Origin: Clostridia bacterium
GTDB taxonomy: Bacteria > Bacillota > Clostridia > Oscillospirales > Acutalibacteraceae
Direction: 5' to 3'
Assembly: GCA_017513245.1 (NCBI GenBank)
Contig: JAFXGK010000018.1
Location: 1 to 64,000, forward strand
DNA length: 64,000 nucleotides
A program made the translations under genes and the position numbers. Shown here in pieces: positions 25,807 through 35,120 of this stretch. How positions within the stretch are numbered: the stretch's first letter is position 1; each line of letters opens with the position of its first letter. Below the pieces are notes generated by a model. It saw nothing but the letters and a program-made list of their open reading frames with translations, searched no databases and was not told the DNA's origin.

Positions 25807-26753
25807 AACAACTCGTCGGCAAACCATACCTTTTTAACGGTAAAGGTTTTACCGTTTAGGTACTCAAGTATGCCGGCATCGGTGGTAAAATTAAACCTAA
25901 GCTTATACGAATAAAGCGCCTGATGGCGGAAGCCTTGCTTCTTGTCCTCGGCGTTTTTGCCGTATTTACCGTCGCCCAAAAGCGGGTGACCGATTGAGGC
26001 TAAATGCGCTCTTATTTGGTGGGTTCTGCCCGTGAGCAGTTCAACCTCCAAAAGGCTTAGACCGTTTTTCTCCTTAAGCACGCGGTAATGCGTCTTAATT
26101 GTGCGTGAGTCCTCGGTCTTTCGGTTTTGGATAAACACGCGGTTTTTGTCCTCGTCCTTATATAAAAATCCGTCGAGTACAGCTTCTTTTTCTTTGGGGT
26201 TGCCGTGTACCACCGCAAGATAAAACTTATCCATTTCACGGTATTTTATCTTATCGCATAAAATTCTCAGCGCTTCGGCATTTTTTGCGGCTATTACGAT
26301 TCCGCCCGTGTTGCGGTCAATACGGTTGGCCAGCGCAGGCTTAAAGCTTTGCTCGGCCTCGGGGTCGTATTCGCCCTTTTCGTATAAATAACGCTGAATT
26401 CGCGATATAAGCGTATCGCCGTATTCGTTTTCGTCCGGATGGGATAAAAGTCCCTGCTTTTTGTCGGCCAGCAGGATGTTTTCATCCTCGTAAACTATTT
26501 CTAAATTCTTGGAAGCCGACATAAAATCGAGTTTTTTCTCCATGGGAGCAAAGAACTCATCGTTTATATAAGCGTCGACAACGCTGCCCTCGGTAAGCTT
26601 GGTTGATATATCGGCTCGCTTGCCGTCAACCTTTATGCGTTTAAGTCTTATGTATTTGTACATAAGTGATTTAGGCAGGGCAGGCATAGCCTTGGATATG
26701 AATTTATCAAGCCTTTGTCCGGCGTCGTTTTTACCAATAGTGAAGCTTTTCAT
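25803..26753 (-). CDS. RluA-family 23S rRNA pseudouridine synthase
   Basis: Modifies uridines in large-subunit rRNA. The N-terminal S4 RNA-binding domain (DAGQRLDKFISKAMPALPKSLMYKYIRLKRIKVDG) is followed by the catalytic domain with the active Asp in NRIDRNTGG, and ELLTGRTHQIRAHLASIGHPLLGD near residue 240. The RLD motif is RID here, a conservative change. 316 aa. The start at 26753 is set by AGAGGTG 6 nt upstream; the frame runs open further into the divergent radC gene, but that part has no family similarity. Closest in look to the RluC/YjbO-type Firmicutes enzymes. Confidence 0.9.
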   Translation of the reverse strand: MKSFTIGKNDAGQRLDKFISKAMPALPKSLMYKYIRLKRIKVDGKRADISTKLTEGSVVDAYINDEFFAPMEKKLDFMSASKNLEIVYEDENILLADKKQGLLSHPDENEYGDTLISRIQRYLYEKGEYDPEAEQSFKPALANRIDRNTGGIVIAAKNAEALRILCDKIKYREMDKFYLAVVHGNPKEKEAVLDGFLYKDEDKNRVFIQNRKTEDSRTIKTHYRVLKEKNGLSLLEVELLTGRTHQIRAHLASIGHPLLGDGKYGKNAEDKKQGFRHQALYSYKLRFNFTTDAGILEYLNGKTFTVKKVWFADELF

Positions 26754-26815
26754 TATTTCACCTCTTGACAGACAGTATAACACATAAATTTTAAAAAAGA
26801 AAGGGTGTGCAGAGG

Positions 26816-27523
26816 ATGAAAGAAAACAAAAAAGAAAAAAGTCTGCACACGGGTCACCGCGTGAGAATGCGCGAGCAGCTCTTTTCGGGCGATATAAACG
26901 AAAAATCGCCGCCACACGTGTTGCTTGAGATGTTGCTTTATCACAGCATTCCGCAGGGTGACACCAATCCAATTGCGCATAGACTAATAAATCGTTTCGG
27001 CAGTTTAAACGGCGTATTCTCGGCCTCTAAGGAGGAACTGATGTCGGTTGAGGGAGTTGGAGAGGTAACCGCAGCGCTCATATCGCTTTACGTACCGCTT
27101 ACCCGCCGCGTGATACTCGACCGCCTAAAGGAAACCGACGAACTGCACAGTTCCGAGGATATAGGCTCGTACGTGCTCGGTCATTATTCCTTTTGTAAGG
27201 ATGAGTACGTGTCGCTTCTGTGCCTCAGGCCCAACGGCAAGATAGCCGCATTTGAGAAAATCGCCGACGGTGATATTACGGGAGTTGGCGTAAGCGCGCG
27301 TAAAATTCTCGAAATCGCCATAAAATACGATTCATCCATCGTAATTCTGGCACACAACCACCCAAGCGGAATAGCGCTTCCGTCGGCTATCGACGTAGAG
27401 GTAACCAAGGGTCTTGTGGAGGCGCTTCGTCAGGTTGGGGTGCATCTTGCCGATCACGTGATTTTAACCGATAACGACTACGTCAGTATGGCGCAGTCGG
27501 CAGAATACAGTCATCTTTTCTAA
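26816..27523 (+). CDS. radC: RadC family JAB1/MPN-type protein
   Basis: Helix-hairpin-helix region (SVEGVGEVTAALI, residues about 75-88) followed by a JAMM metalloprotease-like domain with E, HNHPSG and S-x-x-D (HNHPSGIALPSAID near residue 180-193). The original role in DNA repair is not supported for the family and the true substrate is unknown. ATG at 26816 with AAAGGG 10 nt upstream. First of a compact run radC-engB-ispE-spoIIR. Confidence 0.9.
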   Translation: MKENKKEKSLHTGHRVRMREQLFSGDINEKSPPHVLLEMLLYHSIPQGDTNPIAHRLINRFGSLNGVFSASKEELMSVEGVGEVTAALISLYVPLTRRVILDRLKETDELHSSEDIGSYVLGHYSFCKDEYVSLLCLRPNGKIAAFEKIADGDITGVGVSARKILEIAIKYDSSIVILAHNHPSGIALPSAIDVEVTKGLVEALRQVGVHLADHVILTDNDYVSMAQSAEYSHLF

Positions 27524-27535
27524 GGAGGGAAATTT

Positions 27536-28108
27536 ATGAACTATTCCAGTGCCGCATTTGAAGCCGCCTTCGGTACGGCAGGGCAGATGTCCGAATCGGA
27601 CATGCCCGAAATTTGTTTTGCAGGCCGCTCTAACGTAGGTAAATCCTCGCTCATAAACCGAGTGCTCGGTCGCAAAAATTTGGCCCGCGTCAGCACAAAG
27701 CCCGGCAAAACAGTGACAATAAATTTCTATCGCCTTGAAAACATCCGCCTTGTTGACCTGCCGGGCTACGGCTACGCCAAGGTAAATGATAAGGAAAAAC
27801 TCCGCTGGGCCGACTTAATGGAAACCTATTTCGGCAGCGGCCGTGATATAAAAATGACCTTTCAGCTTATCGATATGCGCCACGAACCTTCTCAGTTTGA
27901 TATCGATATGATCGATTTCCTAAAGCAGACAGAAACGCCATTTACGGTAGTACTCACCAAGAGTGACAAGCTCAATAAAACCGAGTATAAGGCTTCGTGT
28001 GACCGTATGCGTGAAATTTTGGGAAACGATGATTTTATACCTTTTTCGGCACTTTCGGGTGACGGGGTAGAGGCAATACGAAAGGTAATCGAGGAGGTGT
28101 CCCTATAA
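27536..28108 (+). CDS. engB: Ribosome biogenesis GTP-binding protein EngB/YsxC
   Basis: Essential GTPase of 50S assembly. G1 GRSNVGKSS near residue 30, G3 DLPGYG, G4 TKSDK and G5 SALSGDG are all present. 190 aa, normal. AAGGAGGG before the ATG; the last base of the stop overlaps the ispE ATG (TAATG). Confidence 0.96.
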   Translation: MNYSSAAFEAAFGTAGQMSESDMPEICFAGRSNVGKSSLINRVLGRKNLARVSTKPGKTVTINFYRLENIRLVDLPGYGYAKVNDKEKLRWADLMETYFGSGRDIKMTFQLIDMRHEPSQFDIDMIDFLKQTETPFTVVLTKSDKLNKTEYKASCDRMREILGNDDFIPFSALSGDGVEAIRKVIEEVSL

Positions 28109-28935
28109 TGGACGCTACCATGACACTTCGCGTAGCCGCAAAAATAAACCTCATGCTTTCGGTCCCTGCGCTGAGAGAGGACGGCTACCACGAAATCTCC
28201 ACCGTTATGCAAACGGTCGGACTTTTTGATACGCTTACTATAAAAAAATCCGATAAAATAACCGTAAGTTCCGAAAACGCCCCCTGCGGCGAGGAAAACA
28301 TCTGCTATAAGGCGGCAAAGTTTTTCTCCCCATTCGGCGGCGCCGATATAACTATCAAAAAAAGCATACCGCTTTTGTCGGGACTCGGCGGCGGCAGCGC
28401 CGACGCGGCCGCAACGCTCTTGGCGCTCAACCGACTTTATGGTAACCCTTTCGGTGAGGACGAGCTGGTAGAAAAGGCAATGTCGCTCGGCTCGGACGTG
28501 CCCTTCTTTATTAAGGGCGGAACCGCACTTATCGAGGGCAAGGGCGAAAAATGCCTGCCGTGCGCGCCCTATAACGCCCATATCGTGCTTATAAAGGATG
28601 GCAAAAAGCAGTCTACCGGATATATGTATTCCGAACTCGACCGCCGCGGACTTAAGGACCGCCGCGACGAGGTAGCCGCTTTTTGTGACGCTCTCTCTTC
28701 GGGCAAGCCCGTAAAATTCTTTAACGATTTTGAAGCGGTATTTGAGTGCAAGGCCGTTAAGGAAGCGCTTCGTATCTGCGGGGCAGAGGGCGTTTGTTTG
28801 TCGGGCAGCGGGCCTACCGTTTTCGGTGCCTTCGCTACAAAAGAAGAAGCCCTTGCCTGCGTAGATAAACTGAAAAAAGGCTACGCCGAGGTATATTATT
28901 GTCCCACCGTGGAAAAATCTGTTTATTTTGAATAA
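28108..28935 (+). CDS. ispE: 4-diphosphocytidyl-2-C-methyl-D-erythritol kinase
   Basis: GHMP kinase that phosphorylates CDP-ME in the non-mevalonate (MEP) isoprenoid pathway. N-terminal AKINLMLSV...DGYHEISTVMQTV, the ATP-binding PLLSGLGGGSADAAATL near residue 92, and the C-terminal SGSGPTVFGAF. 275 aa. Coupled to engB by a TAATG overlap. The 3' end carries a candidate SigF promoter for spoIIR. Confidence 0.95.
   Translation: MDATMTLRVAAKINLMLSVPALREDGYHEISTVMQTVGLFDTLTIKKSDKITVSSENAPCGEENICYKAAKFFSPFGGADITIKKSIPLLSGLGGGSADAAATLLALNRLYGNPFGEDELVEKAMSLGSDVPFFIKGGTALIEGKGEKCLPCAPYNAHIVLIKDGKKQSTGYMYSELDRRGLKDRRDEVAAFCDALSSGKPVKFFNDFEAVFECKAVKEALRICGAEGVCLSGSGPTVFGAFATKEEALACVDKLKKGYAEVYYCPTVEKSVYFE
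28891..28920 (+). promoter_or_regulatory. Candidate SigF promoter for spoIIR, inside the end of ispE
   Basis: GTATA (28891-28895), exactly 15 nt, then GGAAAAATCT (28911-28920), close to the SigF pattern GYATA-N15-GGNRANANTW, with one late mismatch. The predicted start near 28927 leaves a leader of about 58 nt to the spoIIR ATG. In B. subtilis spoIIR is transcribed by SigF, which agrees. Confidence 0.5.
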
Positions 28936-28980
28936 AAAAATTCCCTTCGGTCAAACATCTGCTTGATTGGAGGGATTTTT
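28936..28980 (+). promoter_or_regulatory. Hairpin between ispE and spoIIR that covers the spoIIR ribosome site
   Basis: AAAAATTCCCT pairs with AGGGATTTTT (one bulged base), and TCAA with TTGA inside. The 3' arm includes the GGAGGG ribosome site and runs into T's, so it can act as an ispE terminator and as a shield of spoIIR translation. Confidence 0.5.
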
Positions 28981-28984
28981 CCTT

Positions 28985-29584
28985 ATGAAAACAAAAAAGA
29001 GAATACTTAATCTGTCACTGGCGCTGGCGCTGATTTTCTCGGTGCTTTTATCATTTGTTACTTTCGAAGCCAACTGCGAGGACCTGCGAGAAAACGTATT
29101 CCGCCTGCATATCATTGCGAATTCCGATTCGGATGAGGATCAGGCCCTTAAAATTGCCGTACGAGACGCGATCTTGGCCGAAAGTGATAATCTGTTCGGC
29201 GAGTGCAAAAGCCTCAGCGAAGCAAAAATAAAGGCGCGTGAGAGCCTTGCGCAGATAGGGGAGATAGCCGAGCGGGTAATTGCCGAAAACGGCTATTCAT
29301 ATATGGTGTCGGTCTCGGTAGAGGAGGCCTTTTTCGATACCCGCGTGTACGATGATTTTACACTGCCGGCAGGAAATTATGAGGCTCTTCGCGTAGAAAT
29401 CGGAAAAGCCGAAGGTAAGAACTGGTGGTGCGTGCTTTTCCCGAGTATTTGTGTCGGCGCGGCAGGAAAGCTTACCGATACAACCCGTGAGGATTCGGCC
29501 TACGTTGCCCAAAACAGCGACCGATATACGGTTCGTTTTAAGATAGTCGAATGGTATGAACGACTGCGTTCTAAAATATTTTAG
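28985..29584 (+). CDS. spoIIR: Stage II sporulation protein R
   Basis: Forespore-made signalling protein secreted into the intermembrane space, where it triggers SpoIIGA to process pro-SigE in the mother cell. Signal segment MKTKKRILNLSLALALIFSVLLSFVTF, then the family hallmark FRLHIIANSDSDEDQALKIAVRDAIL and the aromatic/Cys motif NWWCVLFPSICVGA near residue 145. 199 aa from the ATG at 28985, chosen because GGAGGG lies 10 nt upstream. In B. subtilis it is SigF controlled; here a matching promoter lies at 28891. Confidence 0.93.
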   Translation: MKTKKRILNLSLALALIFSVLLSFVTFEANCEDLRENVFRLHIIANSDSDEDQALKIAVRDAILAESDNLFGECKSLSEAKIKARESLAQIGEIAERVIAENGYSYMVSVSVEEAFFDTRVYDDFTLPAGNYEALRVEIGKAEGKNWWCVLFPSICVGAAGKLTDTTREDSAYVAQNSDRYTVRFKIVEWYERLRSKIF

Positions 29585-29603
29585 CAAAGTTTAAAAATTT
29601 TTC

Positions 29604-29632
29604 TTGCATTTTCAAATGTGTTGTGATATTAT
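29604..29632 (+). promoter_or_regulatory. Promoter for rpmE
   Basis: TTGCAT (29604-29609), 17-nt spacer, TATTAT (29627-29632). Confidence 0.7.
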
Positions 29633-29666
29633 CAGTATGTTATCGAGATTTGAAAGGGGTGACGGT

Positions 29667-29873
29667 ATGAAAGAAAGTATTCATCCGCAGTATGAAAAGG
29701 TAACAGTTAAGTGTGCTTGCGGCGCTGAGTTTGAAACAAGATCCACCAAGCAGAATATTCGTCTTGACATCTGCTCTAAATGTCATCCGTTCTTCACCGG
29801 CAGACAGAAGCTGGTAGATACAGGTGGCCGTGTTGACCGTTTCAAGAAGCGTTTCGGCATGACCGAGAACTAA
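29667..29873 (+). CDS. rpmE: 50S ribosomal protein L31, zinc form
   Basis: 68 aa from the ATG at 29667 (GAAAGGGG 8-9 nt upstream), starting [12 protein letters not shown]. Zinc ligand cysteines at C16, C18, C36 and C39 (CxC...CxxC) mark the zinc-type L31. Monocistronic. Confidence 0.97.
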   Translation: MKESIHPQYEKVTVKCACGAEFETRSTKQNIRLDICSKCHPFFTGRQKLVDTGGRVDRFKKRFGMTEN

Positions 29874-29881
29874 AACTTATG

Positions 29882-29917
29882 TACCGCATCCAAATAGGGT
29901 GCGGTATTTTCTTTTTT
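29882..29917 (+). terminator. Terminator of rpmE
   Basis: TACCGCATCC, 5-nt loop, GGGTGCGGTA, then TTTTCTTTTTT. Confidence 0.9.
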
Positions 29918-29934
29918 GAAGGAAGAGGTGCGTT

Positions 29935-30549
29935 ATGGACTCGTTTTTAACCGTATCGGGTGAATCGGGCGGCGAAATTTCGGTTGAGCGTTCGCGTTTT
30001 ATCGCGGCGGCAGCCCACGTCGAAACCGAAGAGGAAGCCTTCGAATTTATCGCCTCAAAAAAGGCAAAATACCATGATGCCAAGCATAATTGCTACGCCT
30101 TTATCCTGCGTAACGGGGTGTCCCGTTTTTCGGATGACGGTGAGCCCCATTCAACGGCCGGAAAGCCGATGCTCGAGGTTATAGAGGGTGAAAAAATATT
30201 CGACGTTTGTGTCGTTGTAACGCGCTATTTCGGCGGTGTTCTGCTCGGCACGGGCGGGCTTGTTCGCGCCTATTCCGCCGCTACTAAAGAGGCCCTTGCA
30301 AACGCAAAAAAAGAGAGCCTTGAAAATTGTATGGAATATTCGATTATTTGCGAATATGCCGACTACGATTATCTGCAAAAGCAGCTGCTTCGTTTCGGCC
30401 GTGTGCAGTCCTCCGATTTTTCGGATAAGGTAACGCTTACGGTGGCGGTTCGTCTTTCGTGTGAAACGGAATGCCTCGATATGCTCGAAAAAACCTTCCG
30501 TGAACGTCTTATTCTTGAAAAGAAGGGCGAAAAAGTACTTCCCGTATAA
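29935..30549 (+). CDS. yigZ: YigZ/IMPACT family protein
   Basis: 204 aa. The N-terminal UPF0029 domain has the family run KYHDAKHNCYAF..., FSDDGEPHSTAGKPML and VTRYFGGVLLGTGGLVRAYS; the C-terminal part is the DUF1949 region. The function is not firmly known; eukaryotic IMPACT modulates translation control, and the bacterial proteins have a suggested link to ribosome or peptide handling. GGAAGAGGTG before the ATG. It follows the rpmE terminator closely with no evident promoter in the 17-nt gap. Confidence 0.9.
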   Translation: MDSFLTVSGESGGEISVERSRFIAAAAHVETEEEAFEFIASKKAKYHDAKHNCYAFILRNGVSRFSDDGEPHSTAGKPMLEVIEGEKIFDVCVVVTRYFGGVLLGTGGLVRAYSAATKEALANAKKESLENCMEYSIICEYADYDYLQKQLLRFGRVQSSDFSDKVTLTVAVRLSCETECLDMLEKTFRERLILEKKGEKVLPV

Positions 30550-30616
30550 CTTTTTTTAAAAAAATAAAGTAATTTGTATATAAAAAGCTAATAAGATAAT
30601 TAAAGGGGTGAATGCA

Positions 30617-31615
30617 TTGTCAAGTATCAGAGAAACAACCGAGCGCATCGAGCGTGAAACGCTCTCGAAAAAAGCTACCTTGTCTGAAAAATCACTGGGC
30701 CGTGAGGTAAACGAGCCGCAGTGCAGTCTGCGTACCGTTTTTCAGCGTGACCGCGACCGTATTATCCACTGCAAAGCATTCCGCCGTCTAAAGCATAAAA
30801 CGCAGGTCTTTTTGGCTCCCGAGTCGGACCATTACAGAACCCGACTGACCCATACGCTTGAGGTATCGCAGATAGCGCGTACCATTGCCCGTTCGCTGCG
30901 TCTAAATGAGGACCTGACAGAGGCTATCGCTCTCGGGCACGACCTCGGTCATACTCCGTTTGGCCACGCGGGTGAGCGCGCCCTTGCAAAAATATCCAAA
31001 AACGGCTTTACCCATTTTGAGCAAAGCGTTCGCGTCTGCCGCTTTTTAGAGCGTGAAGGCCGCGGACTTAACCTCACCCATGAGGTGCTTGACGGTATCC
31101 TGCATCACACCCGTGGTGAACAACCCCATACCCTTGAGGGTCAAATAGTTCGCATAGCCGATAAAATTGCCTACATAAACCACGATATTGACGATGCCGT
31201 GCGCGCAGGTATTATTGCCGCAGAGGATATCCCCGACGATATCATAAAGGCGCTTGGCGACACTAAAAGCGCCCGTATAAATTCGATGGTCACAGCCGTT
31301 ATCGAAAGCAGCGGCGACGTTATAAAAATGGACGATAAAACCACCGAACATTTCGATAAACTGCACGATTTTCTTTTCTCCGCCGTATACACCAATCCCA
31401 AGGCCAAGGGCGAGGAAAGCAAGGTTGACGGCATTTTAACAACCCTTTACGCCCACTTCGCAGCCCACCCCGAAAAGCTTCGCGGCGAGTATGCCGCAGT
31501 GCTCGAGCGTGAGGGCATTGAAAGGGCGGTGCTCGACTACGTTTCGGGCATGACCGACCATTATGCCATAACGGTATTTTCGGATATCTGTATTCCGAAA
31601 TGTTGGGAGGTGTAG
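30617..31615 (+). CDS. dgt: dGTPase-like deoxynucleotide triphosphohydrolase (HD domain)
   Basis: Hydrolyses dNTPs to nucleoside and triphosphate. HD-domain metal ligands are visible in TRLTHTLEVSQIA and GHDLGHTPFGHAGE. TTG start at 30617 with AAAGGGG 8 nt upstream; an in-frame GTG at 30608 lies inside that ribosome site. Its stop is 3 nt from the dnaG start. The gene order dgt-dnaG-sigA recurs in Clostridia and forms a macromolecular-synthesis operon. Confidence 0.93.
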   Translation: MSSIRETTERIERETLSKKATLSEKSLGREVNEPQCSLRTVFQRDRDRIIHCKAFRRLKHKTQVFLAPESDHYRTRLTHTLEVSQIARTIARSLRLNEDLTEAIALGHDLGHTPFGHAGERALAKISKNGFTHFEQSVRVCRFLEREGRGLNLTHEVLDGILHHTRGEQPHTLEGQIVRIADKIAYINHDIDDAVRAGIIAAEDIPDDIIKALGDTKSARINSMVTAVIESSGDVIKMDDKTTEHFDKLHDFLFSAVYTNPKAKGEESKVDGILTTLYAHFAAHPEKLRGEYAAVLEREGIERAVLDYVSGMTDHYAITVFSDICIPKCWEV

Positions 31616-31618
31616 TGC

Positions 31619-33394
31619 TTGGCCAACATTTCTGAAGATATTAAGCTTGAAATAAAATACCGCAACGATATCGAATCGGTAATCTCGCAGTACGTTAATT
31701 TAAAGCGCAGGGGAAAAAACCTTGTAGGCCTTTGCCCGTTTCATAATGAAAAAACGCCCTCGTTTACGGTCTATCCCGAAAACGGTTCTTACTACTGCTT
31801 CGGTTGCGGCCAGGGCGGCGACGTTATAACGTTTGTAAGTCAGATAGAAAAGCTCGACTATGTTGAGGCTGTAAAGCTGCTTGCCGATCGTTCGGGCATT
31901 ACCATCCCTGAATCGGGCTACGATAACTCGATGCAGGAACTTAAAAACCGCATCTTCGAAATCAATCGCGAAACCGCAAGATTTTACTACGCCTATCTTA
32001 TGTCGCCGGGCGGCAAATGGGCGCTCGATTATCTGCACGGCAGGGGACTTACCGACGCTACCATTAAGCGTTTCGGCCTCGGCGCTGCGCCCGACAGCTG
32101 GGATTTGCTTATAAAGCACTTAAAATCCAAGGGCTTCAGCATTCCCGATATGCTTCAGGCCAACGTAATTTCGCAAAGCTCGCGCGGCAGCTATTTTGAC
32201 CGTTTCCGCAACCGCGTTATGTTCCCGATATTTAACCTTCGCGGCAACGTAATCGCCTTCAGCGGACGAGCCCGACCCGATGACCCCAAGGCCACCGGAA
32301 AATACGTTAATACGCAGGACACCCCCGTTTATAAAAAAAGTCAGCACCTTTTTGCCCTTAATTTCGCCAAAAACGATTGTGCCGACCGCATTATTCTCGT
32401 TGAGGGAAATATGGACGTTATAAGCCTGCATCAGGCAGGCTTTACCAACGCCGTAGCGGCGCTGGGCACAGCTTTCGGTGCAGAGCAGGTGAAACTGCTT
32501 TCTCGCTACACCAAGGAGATAGTGGTTACCATGGATGCCGACGAAGCGGGTCAAAAAGCGGTTCGCCGAACCATAGAGGAACTAAAGGACAGCGGCATTA
32601 ATATCCGCGTGCTTGTAATTCCCGACGGCAAGGACCCCGACGAATACATCCGCAAAAACGGCGCTGCAAAATTCCGCGCGCTATTGGACGGCGCAGTGAG
32701 CGATATTGAGTATAAACTCTTAACCGCCGCAAGCGATATCGACGTCACAACCGATAACGGAAGACTGCAGTACTTAAAGCGCGCCGCCGAAATATTGGCA
32801 GGCGTGTACGATAAATTGACAATCGACCTTTACGCAGGCCGTCTTGCCGATAAATACGGTGTGTCGAAGACCGCTCTGCTCTCGCAAATCGACGATTTAA
32901 AGAAAAGAAACGTCCGCAAGGAGCAGAAAAAGGAGTTTGACCGCGTTGTAACGCCGCGTTATGACAGCGGCGATATCAATCCGGACCGCCGTCGTTATCC
33001 CCGTGCCGCCAAGGCCGAGGAAAGCCTAATTGCAATTCTCTTGTCCCATCCCGACCTATATTCGGCCTTAAAGGGCAGAATATCGCCCGACAGCTTCATT
33101 ACTTCGCTTAATAAACGTGTATTCCAAACAATTTGCGACGTATTGGATTCGGGTCGTCCCACGGTGGATATAGCCCTCTTTGGTGAAGGCTATACGCCTG
33201 CCGAACTCGGCTATATAGTATCGTTGCAAAACGGCGTACTGGCCGAAAAGAACGCAAAAACGGTATTAAACGATTGCATTAAGGTAATATTAGAAGAGAA
33301 TATGGCGGTAAATGCCGCAAACGACAAGGACTTGTCGATAGATGATTGGGCTGCAAAAATGCAGCAGATAGCCAAAAATAAAAAGGGAGAATAA
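31619..33394 (+). CDS. dnaG: DNA primase
   Basis: Synthesises RNA primers at the replication fork. CHC2 zinc finger near residues 40-65 ([22 protein letters not shown]), RNA polymerase-like core with the EGNMDVI and [14 protein letters not shown] motifs around 260-310, and a C-terminal helicase-binding domain. 591 aa, normal. TTG start at 31619 preceded by GGGAGGTG, which lies in the end of dgt. Confidence 0.97.
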   Translation: MANISEDIKLEIKYRNDIESVISQYVNLKRRGKNLVGLCPFHNEKTPSFTVYPENGSYYCFGCGQGGDVITFVSQIEKLDYVEAVKLLADRSGITIPESGYDNSMQELKNRIFEINRETARFYYAYLMSPGGKWALDYLHGRGLTDATIKRFGLGAAPDSWDLLIKHLKSKGFSIPDMLQANVISQSSRGSYFDRFRNRVMFPIFNLRGNVIAFSGRARPDDPKATGKYVNTQDTPVYKKSQHLFALNFAKNDCADRIILVEGNMDVISLHQAGFTNAVAALGTAFGAEQVKLLSRYTKEIVVTMDADEAGQKAVRRTIEELKDSGINIRVLVIPDGKDPDEYIRKNGAAKFRALLDGAVSDIEYKLLTAASDIDVTTDNGRLQYLKRAAEILAGVYDKLTIDLYAGRLADKYGVSKTALLSQIDDLKKRNVRKEQKKEFDRVVTPRYDSGDINPDRRRYPRAAKAEESLIAILLSHPDLYSALKGRISPDSFITSLNKRVFQTICDVLDSGRPTVDIALFGEGYTPAELGYIVSLQNGVLAEKNAKTVLNDCIKVILEENMAVNAANDKDLSIDDWAAKMQQIAKNKKGE

Positions 33395-33396
33395 AA

Positions 33397-34458
33397 ATGG
33401 GTAAGGTAACTAAAAAGGAAACCGCAGCAAGCGAGGAAGTAATCGCCAAAAAGGAAATCGAAAAAGAGCCTGAAGAGCGCGATTTTGACGATTTTAATCC
33501 TCCTGAGGATCTCGAAGAACTTGAATCCGAGGTTCCGCTGCTTGATATTGATTTTGACAAAGAGCCCACAGAGGAAGACTTAAAACTCGAAGAGCTCGAT
33601 GCTGATCAGCTTGAGGACGTAACACTTGAGAATACCTCGCTGGACGATCCGGTTAAGGTATATCTGCGTGAAATCGGTAGAGTTCCGCTTCTGTCCACCG
33701 ACGAGGAAAAGAGACTTGCCGAAAAGATTTCCGACGGTGACGAATACGCAAAACAGCGCTTAACCGAAGCCAACCTTCGTCTTGTTGTAAGTATTGCAAA
33801 GAAGTACGTTGGCCGCGGAATGCACTTTTTAGACCTCATCCAGGAGGGTAACGTAGGTCTTATTAAGGCCGTTGATAAGTTTGACTATACCAAGGGCTTT
33901 AAGTTCTCTACCTATGCTACTTGGTGGATTCGTCAGGCTATTACCCGTGCGATTGCCGACCAGGCAAGAACCATACGTATTCCCGTACACATGGTTGAAA
34001 CCATCAACCGCTTAAAGAAGGTACAGAGCCAGCTTCTGCACGAAAACGGCTACGAGCCGAGCGAGGAACTCATCGCAGAGAAGATGAATCTCCCCGTTGA
34101 GCGTGTTCGCGAGATTATGCGTGTTGCACAGGAGCCTGTTTCTATGGAAACTCCCATCGGCCCCGAGGAGGACAGCCGCCTTATGGACTTCATCCGTGAT
34201 GAGGACGCTCTCGCTCCCGACGAGGCTGCACTTAAGGCCATCACCAACGAGGATATCGACAGTGTTCTTCGTACGCTCACTTCGCGTGAAGAGGCTGTTA
34301 TCCGTCTGCGCTTCGGCCTGCAGGACGGCCGTTGCCACACTCTTGAGGAGGTTGGCAGCGAGTTTAACGTAACCCGTGAGCGTATCCGTCAGATTGAGGC
34401 TAAGGCACTCCGTAAACTCCGTCACCCCGTAAGAAGCAATAAGTTTAAGGATAGATAA
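33397..34458 (+). CDS. sigA: Primary sigma factor RpoD/SigA
   Basis: Housekeeping sigma. A very acidic N-terminal segment (residues 1-85) replaces a full region 1.1. Then region 1.2 ([16 protein letters not shown]), region 2 ([17 protein letters not shown]), region 3, and region 4 with the helix-turn-helix ([22 protein letters not shown]). 353 aa, typical for Clostridia. It starts 2 nt after dnaG, with AAAGGGAG upstream. Confidence 0.98.
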   Translation: MGKVTKKETAASEEVIAKKEIEKEPEERDFDDFNPPEDLEELESEVPLLDIDFDKEPTEEDLKLEELDADQLEDVTLENTSLDDPVKVYLREIGRVPLLSTDEEKRLAEKISDGDEYAKQRLTEANLRLVVSIAKKYVGRGMHFLDLIQEGNVGLIKAVDKFDYTKGFKFSTYATWWIRQAITRAIADQARTIRIPVHMVETINRLKKVQSQLLHENGYEPSEELIAEKMNLPVERVREIMRVAQEPVSMETPIGPEEDSRLMDFIRDEDALAPDEAALKAITNEDIDSVLRTLTSREEAVIRLRFGLQDGRCHTLEEVGSEFNVTRERIRQIEAKALRKLRHPVRSNKFKDR

Positions 34459-34461
34459 GTA

Positions 34462-34842
34462 ATGCTTTTCAATAACGAAACTGACTACGCCATAAGAATA
34501 GTTTCCTGCCTTGCCGAACGCGCCCAAAAGACCGACGCCGGCACGGTAGCCGAGCTTACCGGCGTGACCCCACAGTTTACGCTAAAAATACTGCGTCGTC
34601 TTATGTCGGCCGATATCGTAAAATCTTATAAGGGTGCGCAGGGCGGTTATGCTCTTTCGCGAAATCCGGGCGAGATTACGCTGCTTCAGGTGGTCGAAAC
34701 CATAAACGGCCCCATAGCCGTAAGCCGCTGTCAGCACAGTATTTCCGAATGCACCCACCCGAAGGGCATCTGCAGCTATCGCGAGGTCTTTTCGGACGTA
34801 AGCGACTATATGCGCGAAAAACTTCGCAGCGTGACTTTTTAA
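34462..34842 (+). CDS. Rrf2/IscR family transcriptional regulator
   Basis: 126 aa. N-terminal winged helix (TVAELTGVTPQFTLKILRRL), then the family motif GAQGGYALSR and three cysteines C90, C97 and C104 (spacing 7 and 6) in the position where IscR and NsrR bind an Fe-S cluster, so it likely senses iron-sulphur or redox/NO state. It lies 3 nt after sigA; the ribosome site is weak (AGGATAGATA). Targets are unknown; no isc/suf genes are in this window. Confidence 0.88.
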   Translation: MLFNNETDYAIRIVSCLAERAQKTDAGTVAELTGVTPQFTLKILRRLMSADIVKSYKGAQGGYALSRNPGEITLLQVVETINGPIAVSRCQHSISECTHPKGICSYREVFSDVSDYMREKLRSVTF

Positions 34843-34860
34843 AAAAGGGGTATATTAAGA

Positions 34861-35118
34861 ATGACTTTTACATATAAAACAAAGGGAGTTTGTTCCAGGT
34901 CCATTACGCTCGACGTTGAAGAAAACGTAATCAAAAGCGTTAGCTTCGAGGGCGGTTGCAACGGCAATACAAAAGGTATTGCGGCGCTTATAGCCGGTAT
35001 GGACGTAGACGATGCGATCGCTCGCTTAGAGGGGACAACCTGCGGTTTTAAATCAACCTCCTGCCCCGACCAATTGGCTCAAGCTCTTAAAGTATATAAA
35101 ACCGAAAAGGGTGAGTAA
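34861..35118 (+). CDS. TSCPD domain protein (TIGR03905 type), 85 aa
   Basis: Small protein whose C-terminal motif TSCPDQLAQAL and the GVCSR / GGCNGNTKGIAALI pattern match the TSCPD domain found at the end of some ribonucleotide reductases and as stand-alone proteins in Clostridia. The Cys residues suggest metal binding. AAAAGGGG lies before the ATG. Stand-alone function is unknown; it is in the sigA-rrf2 gene run. Confidence 0.82.
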   Translation: MTFTYKTKGVCSRSITLDVEENVIKSVSFEGGCNGNTKGIAALIAGMDVDDAIARLEGTTCGFKSTSCPDQLAQALKVYKTEKGE

Positions 35119-35120
35119 TT

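Noticed and set aside
26754-26972. N-terminal extension of the RluA-type protein
   Set aside because: It lies antisense to radC, lacks family similarity, and the ATG at 26753 has a good ribosome site and starts the S4 domain exactly.
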